This document shows, piece by piece, positions 32,161-40,800 of a stretch of DNA of 64,000 nucleotides (positions are counted from its first letter, which is position 1; the number at the start of each line of letters is the position of its first letter). The notes beneath the pieces were generated by a model, which was not told where the DNA came from, searched no databases, and saw only the letters and a program-made list of their open reading frames with translations. The position numbers and the translations under genes were made by a program. The stretch is from Pseudobacter sp051955275 (GTDB lineage: Bacteria > Bacteroidota > Bacteroidia > Chitinophagales > Chitinophagaceae): the NCBI RefSeq assembly GCF_051955275.1, contig NZ_JBQCGW010000294.1, positions 1 to 64,000 on the forward strand, in the 5' to 3' direction.

Positions 32161-32342
32161 GCTGTAATCACATATTTTCCGCGAGGATATTGACTTACAG
32201 CGATTTCCATCAGAGTTTTTCCATACCGGATACCGAAGATTAAAAACGGGATAGGTAGTGATGGAAATGTGGTAAAAAGAAAAAACCTTTCCTAGTTTTT
32301 AGAGTTTTTAAAGGAAAGGGGAGCAGGAATACTCCCCTTTTT
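32161..32342 (+). ncRNA. Candidate structured RNA ending in a terminator
   Basis: Four stems follow one another without an ORF. (1) GCTGTAA 32161-32167 with TTACAGC 32195-32201, enclosing a TCC-GCGA-GGA tetraloop hairpin. (2) ATTTCCATCA 32203-32212 with TGATGGAAAT 32259-32268, enclosing GTTTTT/AAAAAC. (3) CCTTTCC 32286-32292 with GGAAAGG 32313-32319. (4) A terminator AAGGGGAG 32316-32323 with CTCCCCTT 32332-32339, then Ts. Stems 3 and 4 share bases 32316-32319 and exclude each other, as in an attenuator. No TAnnTTTG box is seen in front. No match to tmRNA, RNase P, SRP or 6S RNA is recognised. Confidence 0.45.
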
Positions 32343-33203
32343 AACCCCTAAACCCTAAACCGTAGAAAAGGTTTTTCATATAATGAGTTCGGTTAATCAA
32401 CTTAAAGAGCGTGTGTTGTCTTTTCTTGTTCTTCAATTCCGTTTTGCTGACAACATCTCTATAGTTTCATAAACTGTGCCAAAACTTTTACATGTGGAAA
32501 AAGCCCCGGCAAAAATTAAAGAACTTAGTCGTTTTAATCTTGTTTTAACTTCACTTATCAAGATCAGTAATCGTATCAGATCATCACTGTTTCCAGGATG
32601 CAATCTTCAACAGAAACCTGATTGAATCAAGTAAGATTTATCTACAAACCGACAATAAATGAACTGTGCTACTAAAGTTCTCACAAGGTGAGGAAAATTC
32701 CGAATTAGTCTGACGATATACGTTATTAAAGTATCGCCTTTTGTTGCTACAAAAAATTACTAATTCTTCAGGAATGGTGAGCTTTTAACCAGAGTGAATC
32801 AATCTCTAAGGATTGAAATGCCTTGTTTTGGCAACGTTTCAGAGTATCTACGGGAATTAATCCCGTTTGGTTTTCCAAATATCAGATATTTTTTCAAAGA
32901 ACAGCATTAAATTCTACTATTTTTTTTTAATATATAAACCCTATGAACCGGTGATGGATAAACGAAGTTGGCTCAATGATCGGCGTTGACACCATCAACT
33001 GCCTGAATATCTGAACAGTAAAAGATTTCAACCATACCTTCACCATGTTTTTCTGCTTATTTGATGGATGATAAAAAAATATTATTTCAAGAAGTTGGTA
33101 CCCGATATGGTTAATTTTTCTGCCTTACGTAGCGGTTCAGATCCAGGGATTTCTCCCCTGAATTTTGTATAGGCCAGCGTCCCGGATTACCCTATATTTT
33201 CAG
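32343..33203. other. Gene-free AT-rich region upstream of ileS
   Basis: No open frame of 60 codons on either strand. Several short hairpins are present: TGTTGTC/GACAACA (32414-32455), CTCAC/GTGAG near 32680, CAATC/GATTG near 32800, ACGGGA-ATTAA-TCCCGT (32850-32866), and AAATAT/ATATTT followed by Ts near 32880-32895. No known RNA gene, insertion sequence or decayed coding sequence is recognised. Confidence 0.5.
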
Positions 33204-33211
33204 TAACTTTG
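33204..33211 (+). promoter_or_regulatory. -7 box of ileS
   Basis: TAACTTTG, followed by CA, is a perfect TAnnTTTG. It predicts a start near 33218 and a leader of about 74 nt. Confidence 0.55.
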
Positions 33212-33240
33212 CACACTTTTAAACCACGGATTTTACAGTT

Positions 33241-33271
33241 CCGGACTTTCCCCGGGGGAAAAACGGTCCGG
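33241..33271 (+). other. Strong hairpin in the ileS leader
   Basis: CCGGAC at 33241-33246 pairs with GTCCGG at 33266-33271, and inside it TTTCCCC pairs with GGGGAAA. It ends 20 nt before the ATG, so it could affect ribosome access. It is not followed by Ts, so it is not a terminator. Confidence 0.5.
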
Positions 33272-33291
33272 ATATTAGCCCGAAATAGAAT

Positions 33292-36200
33292 ATGTCAGCC
33301 AAATACCAGGAATTCTCGAAGTTGAACCTGCCTGAAATAGAACAGGAGGTACTCGCCAAATGGGAGGCATCCCAGGCGTTTGAGCAAAGTATGTCATTGC
33401 GTGAAGGCGCTCCCCATTTCGTTTTCTACGAAGGGCCGCCCAGCGCTAACGGCATGCCCGGCATTCACCACGTGATCAGCCGCACCCTGAAAGACCTGGT
33501 CTGCCGCTACAAAACCATGCAGGGCTTCCAGGTAAAAAGGAAGGCCGGATGGGATACCCATGGTCTTCCCATTGAACTGGGCGTGGAGAAAGAACTCGGC
33601 ATCACCAAAGAAGATATCGGCAAAAAGATCACCGTTGAAGAATACAACCAGAAATGCCGTGAAGCCGTAATGCGCTTCAAGGATAAATGGGACGACCTGA
33701 CCCGCAAGATGGGGTACTGGGTTGACCTCGATGATCCCTATATCACTTTCGACAATAGTTACATTGAAACACTCTGGTGGATACTGCAACAGTTGTACAA
33801 TAAGGGCCTGCTCTATGAAAGCGTGAGCATCCAGCCTTATTCCCCCGCAGCAGGTACAGGCCTCAGCTCCCACGAGCTGAATATGCCCGGAGCCTACAGG
33901 AATGTAAAGGACACTTCCGCAGTTGTGATGTTCAAAGCTATTGAGAACGACCGTACGAAGTTCCTCTTCCAGGCCGCAAGGGTTAACGGAGATGAGCAAC
34001 CGGAGGTATTCTTCATGGCATGGACCACCACTCCATGGACCCTTCCTTCCAACCTCGGTCTTACCGTTGGTCCAAAGATCAATTATGTGCTGGTTCATAC
34101 CGTGAACCCCTATACGCATATTCCTGTGAACGTGGTACTGGCGAAAGACCTGCTCGGCAAATACTTCAAACCGGAAGGAGAGAATCTGCCTGTTGGCACT
34201 TACAAGGAAGGAGACAAGCTCCTGCCCTGGACCATCATTGCAGAGTTCAAGGGCGCAGAAATCGATGAAGCCCGGTACGAGCAACTGATGCCTTATGAAG
34301 CTAACAGCGCCAAAGAGGCCGGTGGCGATCCTTTCCGGGTACTGCTTGGGGATTTCGTGACCACAGAAGATGGTACCGGCATCGTACATACGGCGCCAGC
34401 CTTTGGCGCAGATGACTTTAAAGTAGGGAAGAAATATGGCATCGGCATCCTTACCATGGTTGACAAAACCGGGAAGTTTGTTGATGGCCTCGGTGAGTTC
34501 AGCGGCCGCTATGTGAAAGATTATAAGAATGAGAAGGATTATGTGGATGTGAACGTAGACATCTCCGTGAAACTCAAAAAAGAGAACCGCGCCTTCAAAG
34601 TAGAAAAATACGAACACAATTATCCGCACTGCTGGCGTACCGATAAACCTGTGCTCTACTATCCGCTGGATGCCTGGTTCATCAAAACAACCGGCCTCCG
34701 GGATAAGATGGTGGAGCTGAACAAGACCATCAACTGGAAACCAAAATCAACCGGCGAAGGACGTTTTGGAACCTGGCTGGAGAATATGGTGGACTGGAAC
34801 CTCAGCCGAAGCCGCTTCTGGGGAACACCGCTCCCTATCTGGAAAACAGAAATGGAGAACGATGATCCTGCAACCGTTGAATTCAAATGCATCGGAAATA
34901 TAGAAGAACTGAACAACGAGATCAAAAAGGCCAATGAAGTACTGGGAGGCGATGTAAACAAACACTATCTCCATGAAGGTATCCTTGACCTTCATAAACC
35001 ATATATCGATGAGGTGGTGCTGGTGAGCCCCAAGGGCAGGCCGATGAAGCGCGTACCCGATCTGATAGACGTTTGGTTTGATTCCGGAGCCATGCCTTAT
35101 GCGCAGTGGGGACTGGATTATGACAAACTGAAAGCAGGTGACCCCCGTCCTTTCAAAGCTCCTTTCGATACTAATTTCCCGGCAGACTTCATTGCGGAAG
35201 GTGTTGACCAGACGAGAGGATGGTTCTATACCCTCCATGCGATCGCCAGCCTGCTCTATGAAGATGTGGCTTTCAAAACCTGTGTGAGTAATGGCCTGGT
35301 GCTCGACAAAAATGGCGTAAAGATGAGCAAGCGCCTGGGTAATGTGGTGGATCCGTTCCAGACCATCAATGAGTTTGGCGCTGATGCTACCCGCTGGTAC
35401 CTGGTGACCAATGCATCTCCCTGGGACAATATGAAATTCGACCTGGAAGGTATCAGGGAAGTACAACGTAAATTCTTCGGTACCTTATTTAATACATATC
35501 AGTTTTTTGCCCTTTACGCCAACGTGGATGGATTTGCTTTCAAAGAGCAGTACATTCCGCTGCCTGAGCGTCCGGAGATCGACCGCTGGATCCTCAGCTC
35601 CCTGAATACTCTCATAGCGAAGGTGAAAACCAGTATGGATGATTACGAGCCCACACAGGCTGGTCGTTTTATTGAAGAATTTGTTGGTGAGCAGCTCAGT
35701 AACTGGTATGTGCGTCTCTGCCGCCGCCGGTTCTGGAAGGGGGATTATGAGCATGATAAGATCTGCGCTTACCAGACACTGTATGAGTGCCTGGAAAAGA
35801 TCAGCATCCTGATGGCCCCTATATCTCCGTTCTTCAGCGACAGGTTATTCAATGCACTGAACGAGGTTACCGGACAGCGCAAAGAGAAATCCGTGCACCA
35901 TGTACTTTTCCCGGTAGTGGATGAAAAGGCGGTGGACGCTTCACTGGAAGAAAGAATGAAGCTGGCGCAGGATACTTCTTCCCTGATCCTGAGCCTCAGA
36001 AAGAAAGAGAATATCAAGGTAAGGCAGCCTTTGCAGAAGGTTCTTATTCCCATTCTGAACCCTGGTATGAAAGACCAGATCCGGAAGGTGGAGGACCTCA
36101 TCAAAAGCGAGGTGAACGTGAAGGAACTGCAATACCTGACCGAAGACAGTGGGTTCATCAAAAAGAAGATCAAGCCTAATTATATCGCGCTCGGTAAAAA

Positions 36201-36684
36201 GCTGGGTGGTAAAATGAAGGCAGTTGCGGCTGCGCTTACCAGTTTTACCCAGGATGATATCAGTCGTTTAGAAAAAGAAGGGTCAATTTCATTGTTAATT
36301 GATAGCGAACCCTTAATATTACAGGCTAATGAAGTAGACATCACCAGTGAGGATATACCCGGCTGGATGGTGGCGAACAAAGACTCTCTGACTGTAGCAC
36401 TCGATATCACCGTTACCCCTGAATTGATCAGCGAAGGCAACGCCCGCGAACTGGTTAACAGAATCCAAAAGATCCGGAAAGACAACGGGTATGAACTAAC
36501 GGACAGGATCATGGTTCAGTTAACTGATCACCAGGAATTGAAAGGTTCAATCGCTCAATTTAATACTTATATTTGCGCAGAAATTTTGGCAGATAAACTG
36601 GAATTAGTTCCTGAATTACCTGGTGGCACTGAAATTGAGGTGAATGATATTCCTTTAAAAGTATTTGTCAGTAAAAAAGCCTAA
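33292..36684 (+). CDS. ileS: Isoleucyl-tRNA synthetase
   Basis: 1130 residues, of the larger bacterial/eukaryotic-like IleRS length. It charges tRNA-Ile in the cytoplasm and edits valine. The ATP-binding 'HIGH' element is GIHH at 57-60 (SANGMPGIHHVISRTLKDLV), and KMSKR is at 677-681 in GVKMSKRLGNVVDP. Also WDTHGLPIELGVEKELG, the editing-domain MAWTTTPWTLPSN and HTAPAFGADDF, and the anticodon-binding region SNWYVRLCRRRFW. The DksA-like gene starts 4 bp after its stop. Confidence 0.97.
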   Translation: MSAKYQEFSKLNLPEIEQEVLAKWEASQAFEQSMSLREGAPHFVFYEGPPSANGMPGIHHVISRTLKDLVCRYKTMQGFQVKRKAGWDTHGLPIELGVEKELGITKEDIGKKITVEEYNQKCREAVMRFKDKWDDLTRKMGYWVDLDDPYITFDNSYIETLWWILQQLYNKGLLYESVSIQPYSPAAGTGLSSHELNMPGAYRNVKDTSAVVMFKAIENDRTKFLFQAARVNGDEQPEVFFMAWTTTPWTLPSNLGLTVGPKINYVLVHTVNPYTHIPVNVVLAKDLLGKYFKPEGENLPVGTYKEGDKLLPWTIIAEFKGAEIDEARYEQLMPYEANSAKEAGGDPFRVLLGDFVTTEDGTGIVHTAPAFGADDFKVGKKYGIGILTMVDKTGKFVDGLGEFSGRYVKDYKNEKDYVDVNVDISVKLKKENRAFKVEKYEHNYPHCWRTDKPVLYYPLDAWFIKTTGLRDKMVELNKTINWKPKSTGEGRFGTWLENMVDWNLSRSRFWGTPLPIWKTEMENDDPATVEFKCIGNIEELNNEIKKANEVLGGDVNKHYLHEGILDLHKPYIDEVVLVSPKGRPMKRVPDLIDVWFDSGAMPYAQWGLDYDKLKAGDPRPFKAPFDTNFPADFIAEGVDQTRGWFYTLHAIASLLYEDVAFKTCVSNGLVLDKNGVKMSKRLGNVVDPFQTINEFGADATRWYLVTNASPWDNMKFDLEGIREVQRKFFGTLFNTYQFFALYANVDGFAFKEQYIPLPERPEIDRWILSSLNTLIAKVKTSMDDYEPTQAGRFIEEFVGEQLSNWYVRLCRRRFWKGDYEHDKICAYQTLYECLEKISILMAPISPFFSDRLFNALNEVTGQRKEKSVHHVLFPVVDEKAVDASLEERMKLAQDTSSLILSLRKKENIKVRQPLQKVLIPILNPGMKDQIRKVEDLIKSEVNVKELQYLTEDSGFIKKKIKPNYIALGKKLGGKMKAVAAALTSFTQDDISRLEKEGSISLLIDSEPLILQANEVDITSEDIPGWMVANKDSLTVALDITVTPELISEGNARELVNRIQKIRKDNGYELTDRIMVQLTDHQELKGSIAQFNTYICAEILADKLELVPELPGGTEIEVNDIPLKVFVSKKA

Positions 36685-36688
36685 CAGT

Positions 36689-37576
36689 ATGGCAACCAAG
36701 AAGAAAGCAGCTAAGCCAGCAAAGAAGGCACCCGCTCCGAAAAAAGCGGCGCCGGCTAAAAAGCCTGCTGCCAAACCTGCTGCTGTCAAGAAAGCAACCA
36801 AGCCTGTTCCAAAGAAAGCAGCCAGGCCTGCACCGGCAGCCAAGTCAGCACCGGCTAAAAAAGCTGCGCCTCCCGCGGCCAAAAAGCCAGCGCCCAAACC
36901 TGCGCCTGCTCCGGTAAAAGTTGCTTCCAAACCGGAAGTGAAGAAAGCTGCCACACCAGTGAAGGCTGCCCCCGCTCCCGAAGTGAAAAAAGCCGCAGAG
37001 CCCAAAGCCGAAGTAAAAAAGCCCGAAGTAAAGAAGCAGGAGCCCGTTGCGCCCCCTCCAATTCCAAAGAAAACTGTACCCCCAGCGCCCCCTAAACCGG
37101 TTAAAGTGGTGATTCCGGAACTGAAGACGAAATCTGTTCGTAAGTATGAACCGGACTTTACCAAATCTGTATTAGATCAACCTGAAAACATACAAACGGG
37201 ACCTACCATGAGATACAGCGACAGTGAATTACAAGAATTCAAAGACCTGATTCATAAGAAGCTCGAACAGGCAAAGAAAGAACTGACTTACCTGCAGGGA
37301 CTAATCACCCGCAAAGATGAAATGGGTGGCGATGAGAATGAGAATCGCTATATGACCATGGAAGATGGCAGTGTTAGTATGGAGCGTGAACAACTGGCTC
37401 AGATGGCCAGCCGCCAGATCAATTATATTGATCACCTGGAGAAAGCTCTCATGCGCATCGAAAACAAAACCTACGGAATCTGCCGCGTTACAGGTAAGCT
37501 CATCGACAAAGCACGTCTGCGTGCTGTGCCCCACGCCACACTGAGCATCGAGGCAAAACAAATGATGAACAAATAG
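36689..37576 (+). CDS. DksA/TraR-like protein fused to a histone-H1-like Ala/Lys/Pro tail
   Basis: 295 residues from the ATG at 36689. Residues 1 to about 125 are almost only Ala, Lys and Pro with some Val and Glu (KKAAKPAKKAPAPKKAAPAK), like the C-terminal tail of histone H1. Residues 174-295 are a DksA/TraR domain: a coiled-coil hairpin (SELQEFKDLIHKKLEQAKKE to HLEKALMRIENKTYG) and the degenerate zinc finger YGICRVTGKLIDKARLRAVP, which keeps only one Cys (C265). DksA relatives bind RNA polymerase in its secondary channel. The basic tail could add DNA binding (inference). In an operon with ileS. Confidence 0.88.
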   Translation: MATKKKAAKPAKKAPAPKKAAPAKKPAAKPAAVKKATKPVPKKAARPAPAAKSAPAKKAAPPAAKKPAPKPAPAPVKVASKPEVKKAATPVKAAPAPEVKKAAEPKAEVKKPEVKKQEPVAPPPIPKKTVPPAPPKPVKVVIPELKTKSVRKYEPDFTKSVLDQPENIQTGPTMRYSDSELQEFKDLIHKKLEQAKKELTYLQGLITRKDEMGGDENENRYMTMEDGSVSMEREQLAQMASRQINYIDHLEKALMRIENKTYGICRVTGKLIDKARLRAVPHATLSIEAKQMMNK

Positions 37577-37620
37577 TAATTAACCTCAAAATTGTAATAA
37601 GGTATTTTAAAACATTCAGC

Positions 37621-37656
37621 GATCCCGGTTGCGTCAGCAGCCGGGATCGTTTTTTT
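37621..37656 (+). terminator. Terminator of ileS-DksA-like operon
   Basis: GATCCCGG at 37621-37628 pairs with CCGGGATC at 37641-37648, followed by GTTTTTTT. Confidence 0.88.
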
Positions 37657-37671
37657 ATGTGACCGGGAAAT

Positions 37672-37697
37672 AAAAAAGCCGCTTCCGGAGAAGCGGC
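37672..37697 (-). terminator. Terminator of the DPP IV gene
   Basis: On the minus strand, GCCGCTTC and GAAGCGGC form an 8-bp stem with a 4-nt loop and run into TTTTTT. Confidence 0.88.
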
Positions 37698-37721
37698 CTG
37701 AAAGATATTCTTCAGCAATAC

Positions 37722-39830
37722 TTATTTGAAAGCAGCTGGCACAGGTTTGTTCAGCAGGTTCTCATACCAGAACCTGGCCGCCTCATTCCTGTTATGAATG
37801 CGTTTGTTCATGCTGTTGGCACCAATGCTATGACGCTCCCCGGGATAGATCATGAGCTCAAAATGCTTGCCCAGTTCTTCCAGTTTGTCAACCAGCACCA
37901 TGCTGTTCTGCATATGCACATTGTCGTCTGTAGTACCATGAACAATGCGAAGACCACCTTTGTATTTGTTGGCGTAAGTCATTACAGAAGTGTTCTTATA
38001 ACCTTCTGCATTGTCTTGCGGAGTATCCATGAAACGCTCTGTGTAATGCGTATCATAGAACTGCCAGTCGGTAACCGATGCATTGGCAACACCGTAAGTA
38101 TAAACATCAGCACCGTAGGTCAGCGCCATGCAGGTCATATAACCCCCAAAGCTGCCGCCTGTCATGGCGAGTTTGGAAGCATCCGCCCAGGGCTGGCTCT
38201 GCAGCCATTTGCCGGCAGCCATGAAATCTTCTATCTCATATTTGCCGAGCTGGCGATAGATATAGTTCAGGCCGTTCTTTCCAAAGTGACCGCTGGCGCG
38301 GTTGTCGATGGCAACCTGTACCAGGCCTTCCTGTGCCCACCATTGTGCAAGTCCTCCGATGGCTCTCCAGCGATCATATACAGTGCCGGCATCAGGCCCT
38401 CCATAGATGCTCACGAGAATGGGATATTTTTTGTTAGGATCGAAATTGATGGGGTATGTGATGGTGACAGGCAGCTCAAACAATCCGTCTGCAGATTTCA
38501 CGCGAACCAGTTCTGTACGCGGAATCTCATATTCGTCGAATCCGGAACCTTTGGCATCACCCAGCATACGCACCAGTTTTCCTTTGCCGTCAACCAGGGC
38601 TGAGGCCGGAGGAGTGGAAAGGTTGGAATAGGTGGTAATGAAATATTTACCGCTTGGCGAAAGCTGAACCATATCATGCGAGAAGTCTCCGAAAGTCAGG
38701 CGGGTAAGGCCTTTACCGTTGAGACCAACTTTATAGAGGTCGAACCGGGCGGAATTCTCTTTACGCGCTTTGATGAACAGGGTGCCTGATTTTTCATCGA
38801 ATTTCACCAGGGATGTACCCCAGAAATTACCGGTGGTGATCTGGTTTACCAGTTTACCGGTCATATCATAATGGTAGAGGTTCTGCCAGCCGTCTTTATC
38901 ACTTTTGATGATGAAGCCTTTATTGTTGGAGAGAAATTCAACACGGTCGTTATCATCCAGGGTGATCCAGGTTTTCTGTGCTTCTTCATAAACGATATTC
39001 TTTGCACCGTTGGTAGTATTGATATTGTAGATCTTCAGCTGGTTCTGATCGCGGTTCATCCACTGGATCCAGAGCTGGCCACCGGGTGTCCAGTAAGGTG
39101 CACCGAAATACTGATCATCTTTTTCATTGAAGTCGGCCCATACGGTATTGCCTGAAGCGATATTCACCATACCCATCTTCACTTCAGGATTTTTATCACC
39201 TGCTTTGGGATAGCGTGTATTTTCCAGGTAACCATGTTGTCCGTCCAGCACATAGATCGGGAATACAGGTACCATGGATTCATCAAAGTGCATATAACAG
39301 ATCTGTTTGCTGTCGGGGCTCCACCAGAATGCCTGGTAGTTGCTGGCTCTGCCGAGGATCTCTTCATAATATACCCAGCTCGCATAACCATTAAGGGTAG
39401 TGGTATTGCCGTCTGTGGTGAGCTGTTTTTCCTTTCTTGATACCAGGTCCTGCACGTACAGGTTATTATCTTTTTTGGTGTAGGCGATCATTTTGCCGTC
39501 GGGTGAAGCAGTAACATTGCGTCCGCCATCCACTTTGGGTTGGGGGATACTGACGGTGCTGGTGCCGGCAGGAGCCGTATAGGGGCTGACCTTTCCGGTT
39601 TTTGCATTTACGGCAACTGTTTCAGTTTTTCCGTCTGCACTTTTCTGCACTTCAAGGTAATTGTCGTCATCTGCCCAGCCTCTGATGGCAGGTAATGGCT
39701 TGCTGATATTGGCGGGGAGATTGTTCCTTAGCAGTTGATCTGCCGTGAACTGTTTTTTTTGCGCTGCTGCGGGGAATGACATGGTCATGAGCAGTAAACA
39801 TGCAGCAGCAGAGAGCATTCTCTTCATCAT
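37722..39830 (-). CDS. Dipeptidyl peptidase IV (S9B serine peptidase), secreted
   Basis: 702 residues. The signal peptide ends FPAAAQ. The N-terminal beta-propeller (residues about 40-450) includes WVYYEEILGRASNYQAFWWS and SPDGKMIAYTKKDNNLYVQD-type blades. The C-terminal alpha/beta-hydrolase has the nucleophile in GGSFGGYMT, Asp in HGTTDDNVH and His in YPGERHSIG, a complete triad. It removes X-Pro or X-Ala dipeptides from peptides in the periplasm. Adjacent ATGs at 39830 and 39827 could both serve as start. Confidence 0.95.
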   Translation of the reverse strand: MMKRMLSAAACLLLMTMSFPAAAQKKQFTADQLLRNNLPANISKPLPAIRGWADDDNYLEVQKSADGKTETVAVNAKTGKVSPYTAPAGTSTVSIPQPKVDGGRNVTASPDGKMIAYTKKDNNLYVQDLVSRKEKQLTTDGNTTTLNGYASWVYYEEILGRASNYQAFWWSPDSKQICYMHFDESMVPVFPIYVLDGQHGYLENTRYPKAGDKNPEVKMGMVNIASGNTVWADFNEKDDQYFGAPYWTPGGQLWIQWMNRDQNQLKIYNINTTNGAKNIVYEEAQKTWITLDDNDRVEFLSNNKGFIIKSDKDGWQNLYHYDMTGKLVNQITTGNFWGTSLVKFDEKSGTLFIKARKENSARFDLYKVGLNGKGLTRLTFGDFSHDMVQLSPSGKYFITTYSNLSTPPASALVDGKGKLVRMLGDAKGSGFDEYEIPRTELVRVKSADGLFELPVTITYPINFDPNKKYPILVSIYGGPDAGTVYDRWRAIGGLAQWWAQEGLVQVAIDNRASGHFGKNGLNYIYRQLGKYEIEDFMAAGKWLQSQPWADASKLAMTGGSFGGYMTCMALTYGADVYTYGVANASVTDWQFYDTHYTERFMDTPQDNAEGYKNTSVMTYANKYKGGLRIVHGTTDDNVHMQNSMVLVDKLEELGKHFELMIYPGERHSIGANSMNKRIHNRNEAARFWYENLLNKPVPAAFK

Positions 39831-39969
39831 GAAAAATTTGATTAAGGGGTGAATGTACGAAAAGGCGGCACAATAATCACCTGGATCTTATAAATGGACA
39901 ACCTGTGTTGTACAATTGAAAATTTGAAGTATCTTCCACAGGTTCACCCAAAACAAACTAAAAACCGGC

Positions 39970-40800
39970 ATGTTACTCAAGTACTTAAAAGCCTCCTTCG
40001 CCCGCAAGAAAGCGCGGAGATTCTTCAGGGAGTATCCCTATGAAATCAATAAGTTTTCTCTTTCCAAAGAAGGGCCCATCGAATTTGCCAACTGGAAGAA
40101 TCCGTTGGTGGCGCATATCGAAATCACCCAATCCCAGGTGAATTTCTTTGCACAGTTTATTACGCGTGGCAGCCTGGCGATAGATATCGGCGGCAATGTG
40201 GGAGATACCACCGTGCCCATGGCGCTGGCTGCCGGCAAAGAAGGTTTGGTACTGGCTTTCGATCCCAATCCACATGTATACAAAATACTGGAGATCAATG
40301 CCGGTCTGAACAAGCAGAATACCAATATTGTTCCGCTGCCTTACGCTATCACTGAACAGGATGGAGAGTTCTTTTACTCTTCTTCCGAAGCCAGCTTCAG
40401 CAATGGCGGCATCACAGAAGAGCAGAGCAGCAAACACGGAGCTTATCAGCTGAAGCAGAAAATTCAGGGTGTAAACCTGGAGAAACTGCTGGATGCTAAA
40501 TACAGTAACTGGATCGGTAAGCTCACTTTCATCAAGATCGATACGGAAGGTTACGATAAGGAGATCATCAAATCAATCAGCAGCCTGCTGCAGCGTTGTA
40601 AGCCTGTAGTGGTGGCAGAATGTTTTGGAGAGCTCACTGCCGCAGAGCGTGCAGAACTGTACGAGCTTTTAGTAGCTAAAGGTTACGAACTGTTCTATTT
40701 CGGGGATTTTGAAGAAGGTACCAAAGTGGAGCCAATTCTCAGTGCTGACGATATGAACAGGTGGAAGCATTTCAACTTCTACGCTAAGGTGGCCAGGTAG
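39970..40800 (+). CDS. FkbM-family methyltransferase
   Basis: 276 residues. The SAM-binding motif I is LAIDIGGNVGDTTVPMALAA, motif II-like is GLVLAFDPNPHVYKILEINA, and KLTFIKIDTEGYDKEIIKS is the usual FkbM motif. A basic N-terminus (ARKKARRFF) precedes it. FkbM enzymes O-methylate sugars or other small molecules; the substrate is not identifiable. Its last 22 bp overlap the end of the convergent AraC gene, and its terminator lies inside that gene. Confidence 0.88.
   Translation: MLLKYLKASFARKKARRFFREYPYEINKFSLSKEGPIEFANWKNPLVAHIEITQSQVNFFAQFITRGSLAIDIGGNVGDTTVPMALAAGKEGLVLAFDPNPHVYKILEINAGLNKQNTNIVPLPYAITEQDGEFFYSSSEASFSNGGITEEQSSKHGAYQLKQKIQGVNLEKLLDAKYSNWIGKLTFIKIDTEGYDKEIIKSISSLLQRCKPVVVAECFGELTAAERAELYELLVAKGYELFYFGDFEEGTKVEPILSADDMNRWKHFNFYAKVAR

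Noticed and set aside
32343..32363. CCCTAAACCCTAAACC, resembling a plant-type telomere repeat
   Set aside because: Only two units, next to a bacterial terminator in a bacterial chromosome; chance.
32680..32705. GGTGAGGAAAATTCCG, resembling the RNase P RNA core GAGGAAAGTCCG
   Set aside because: The match is imperfect and none of the other conserved RNase P RNA blocks are present.
33094..33104. TTGGTACCCG upstream of ileS, resembling a T-box antiterminator motif
   Set aside because: It lacks the full T-box core, no specifier stem or following terminator is seen, a promoter-like box lies after it, and T-boxes are not known from Bacteroidota.
32343..33203. tRNA, tmRNA, SRP RNA or 6S RNA in the gene-free region
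   Set aside because: No cloverleaf, T-loop consensus, tmRNA ends or SRP core sequence was found by eye.
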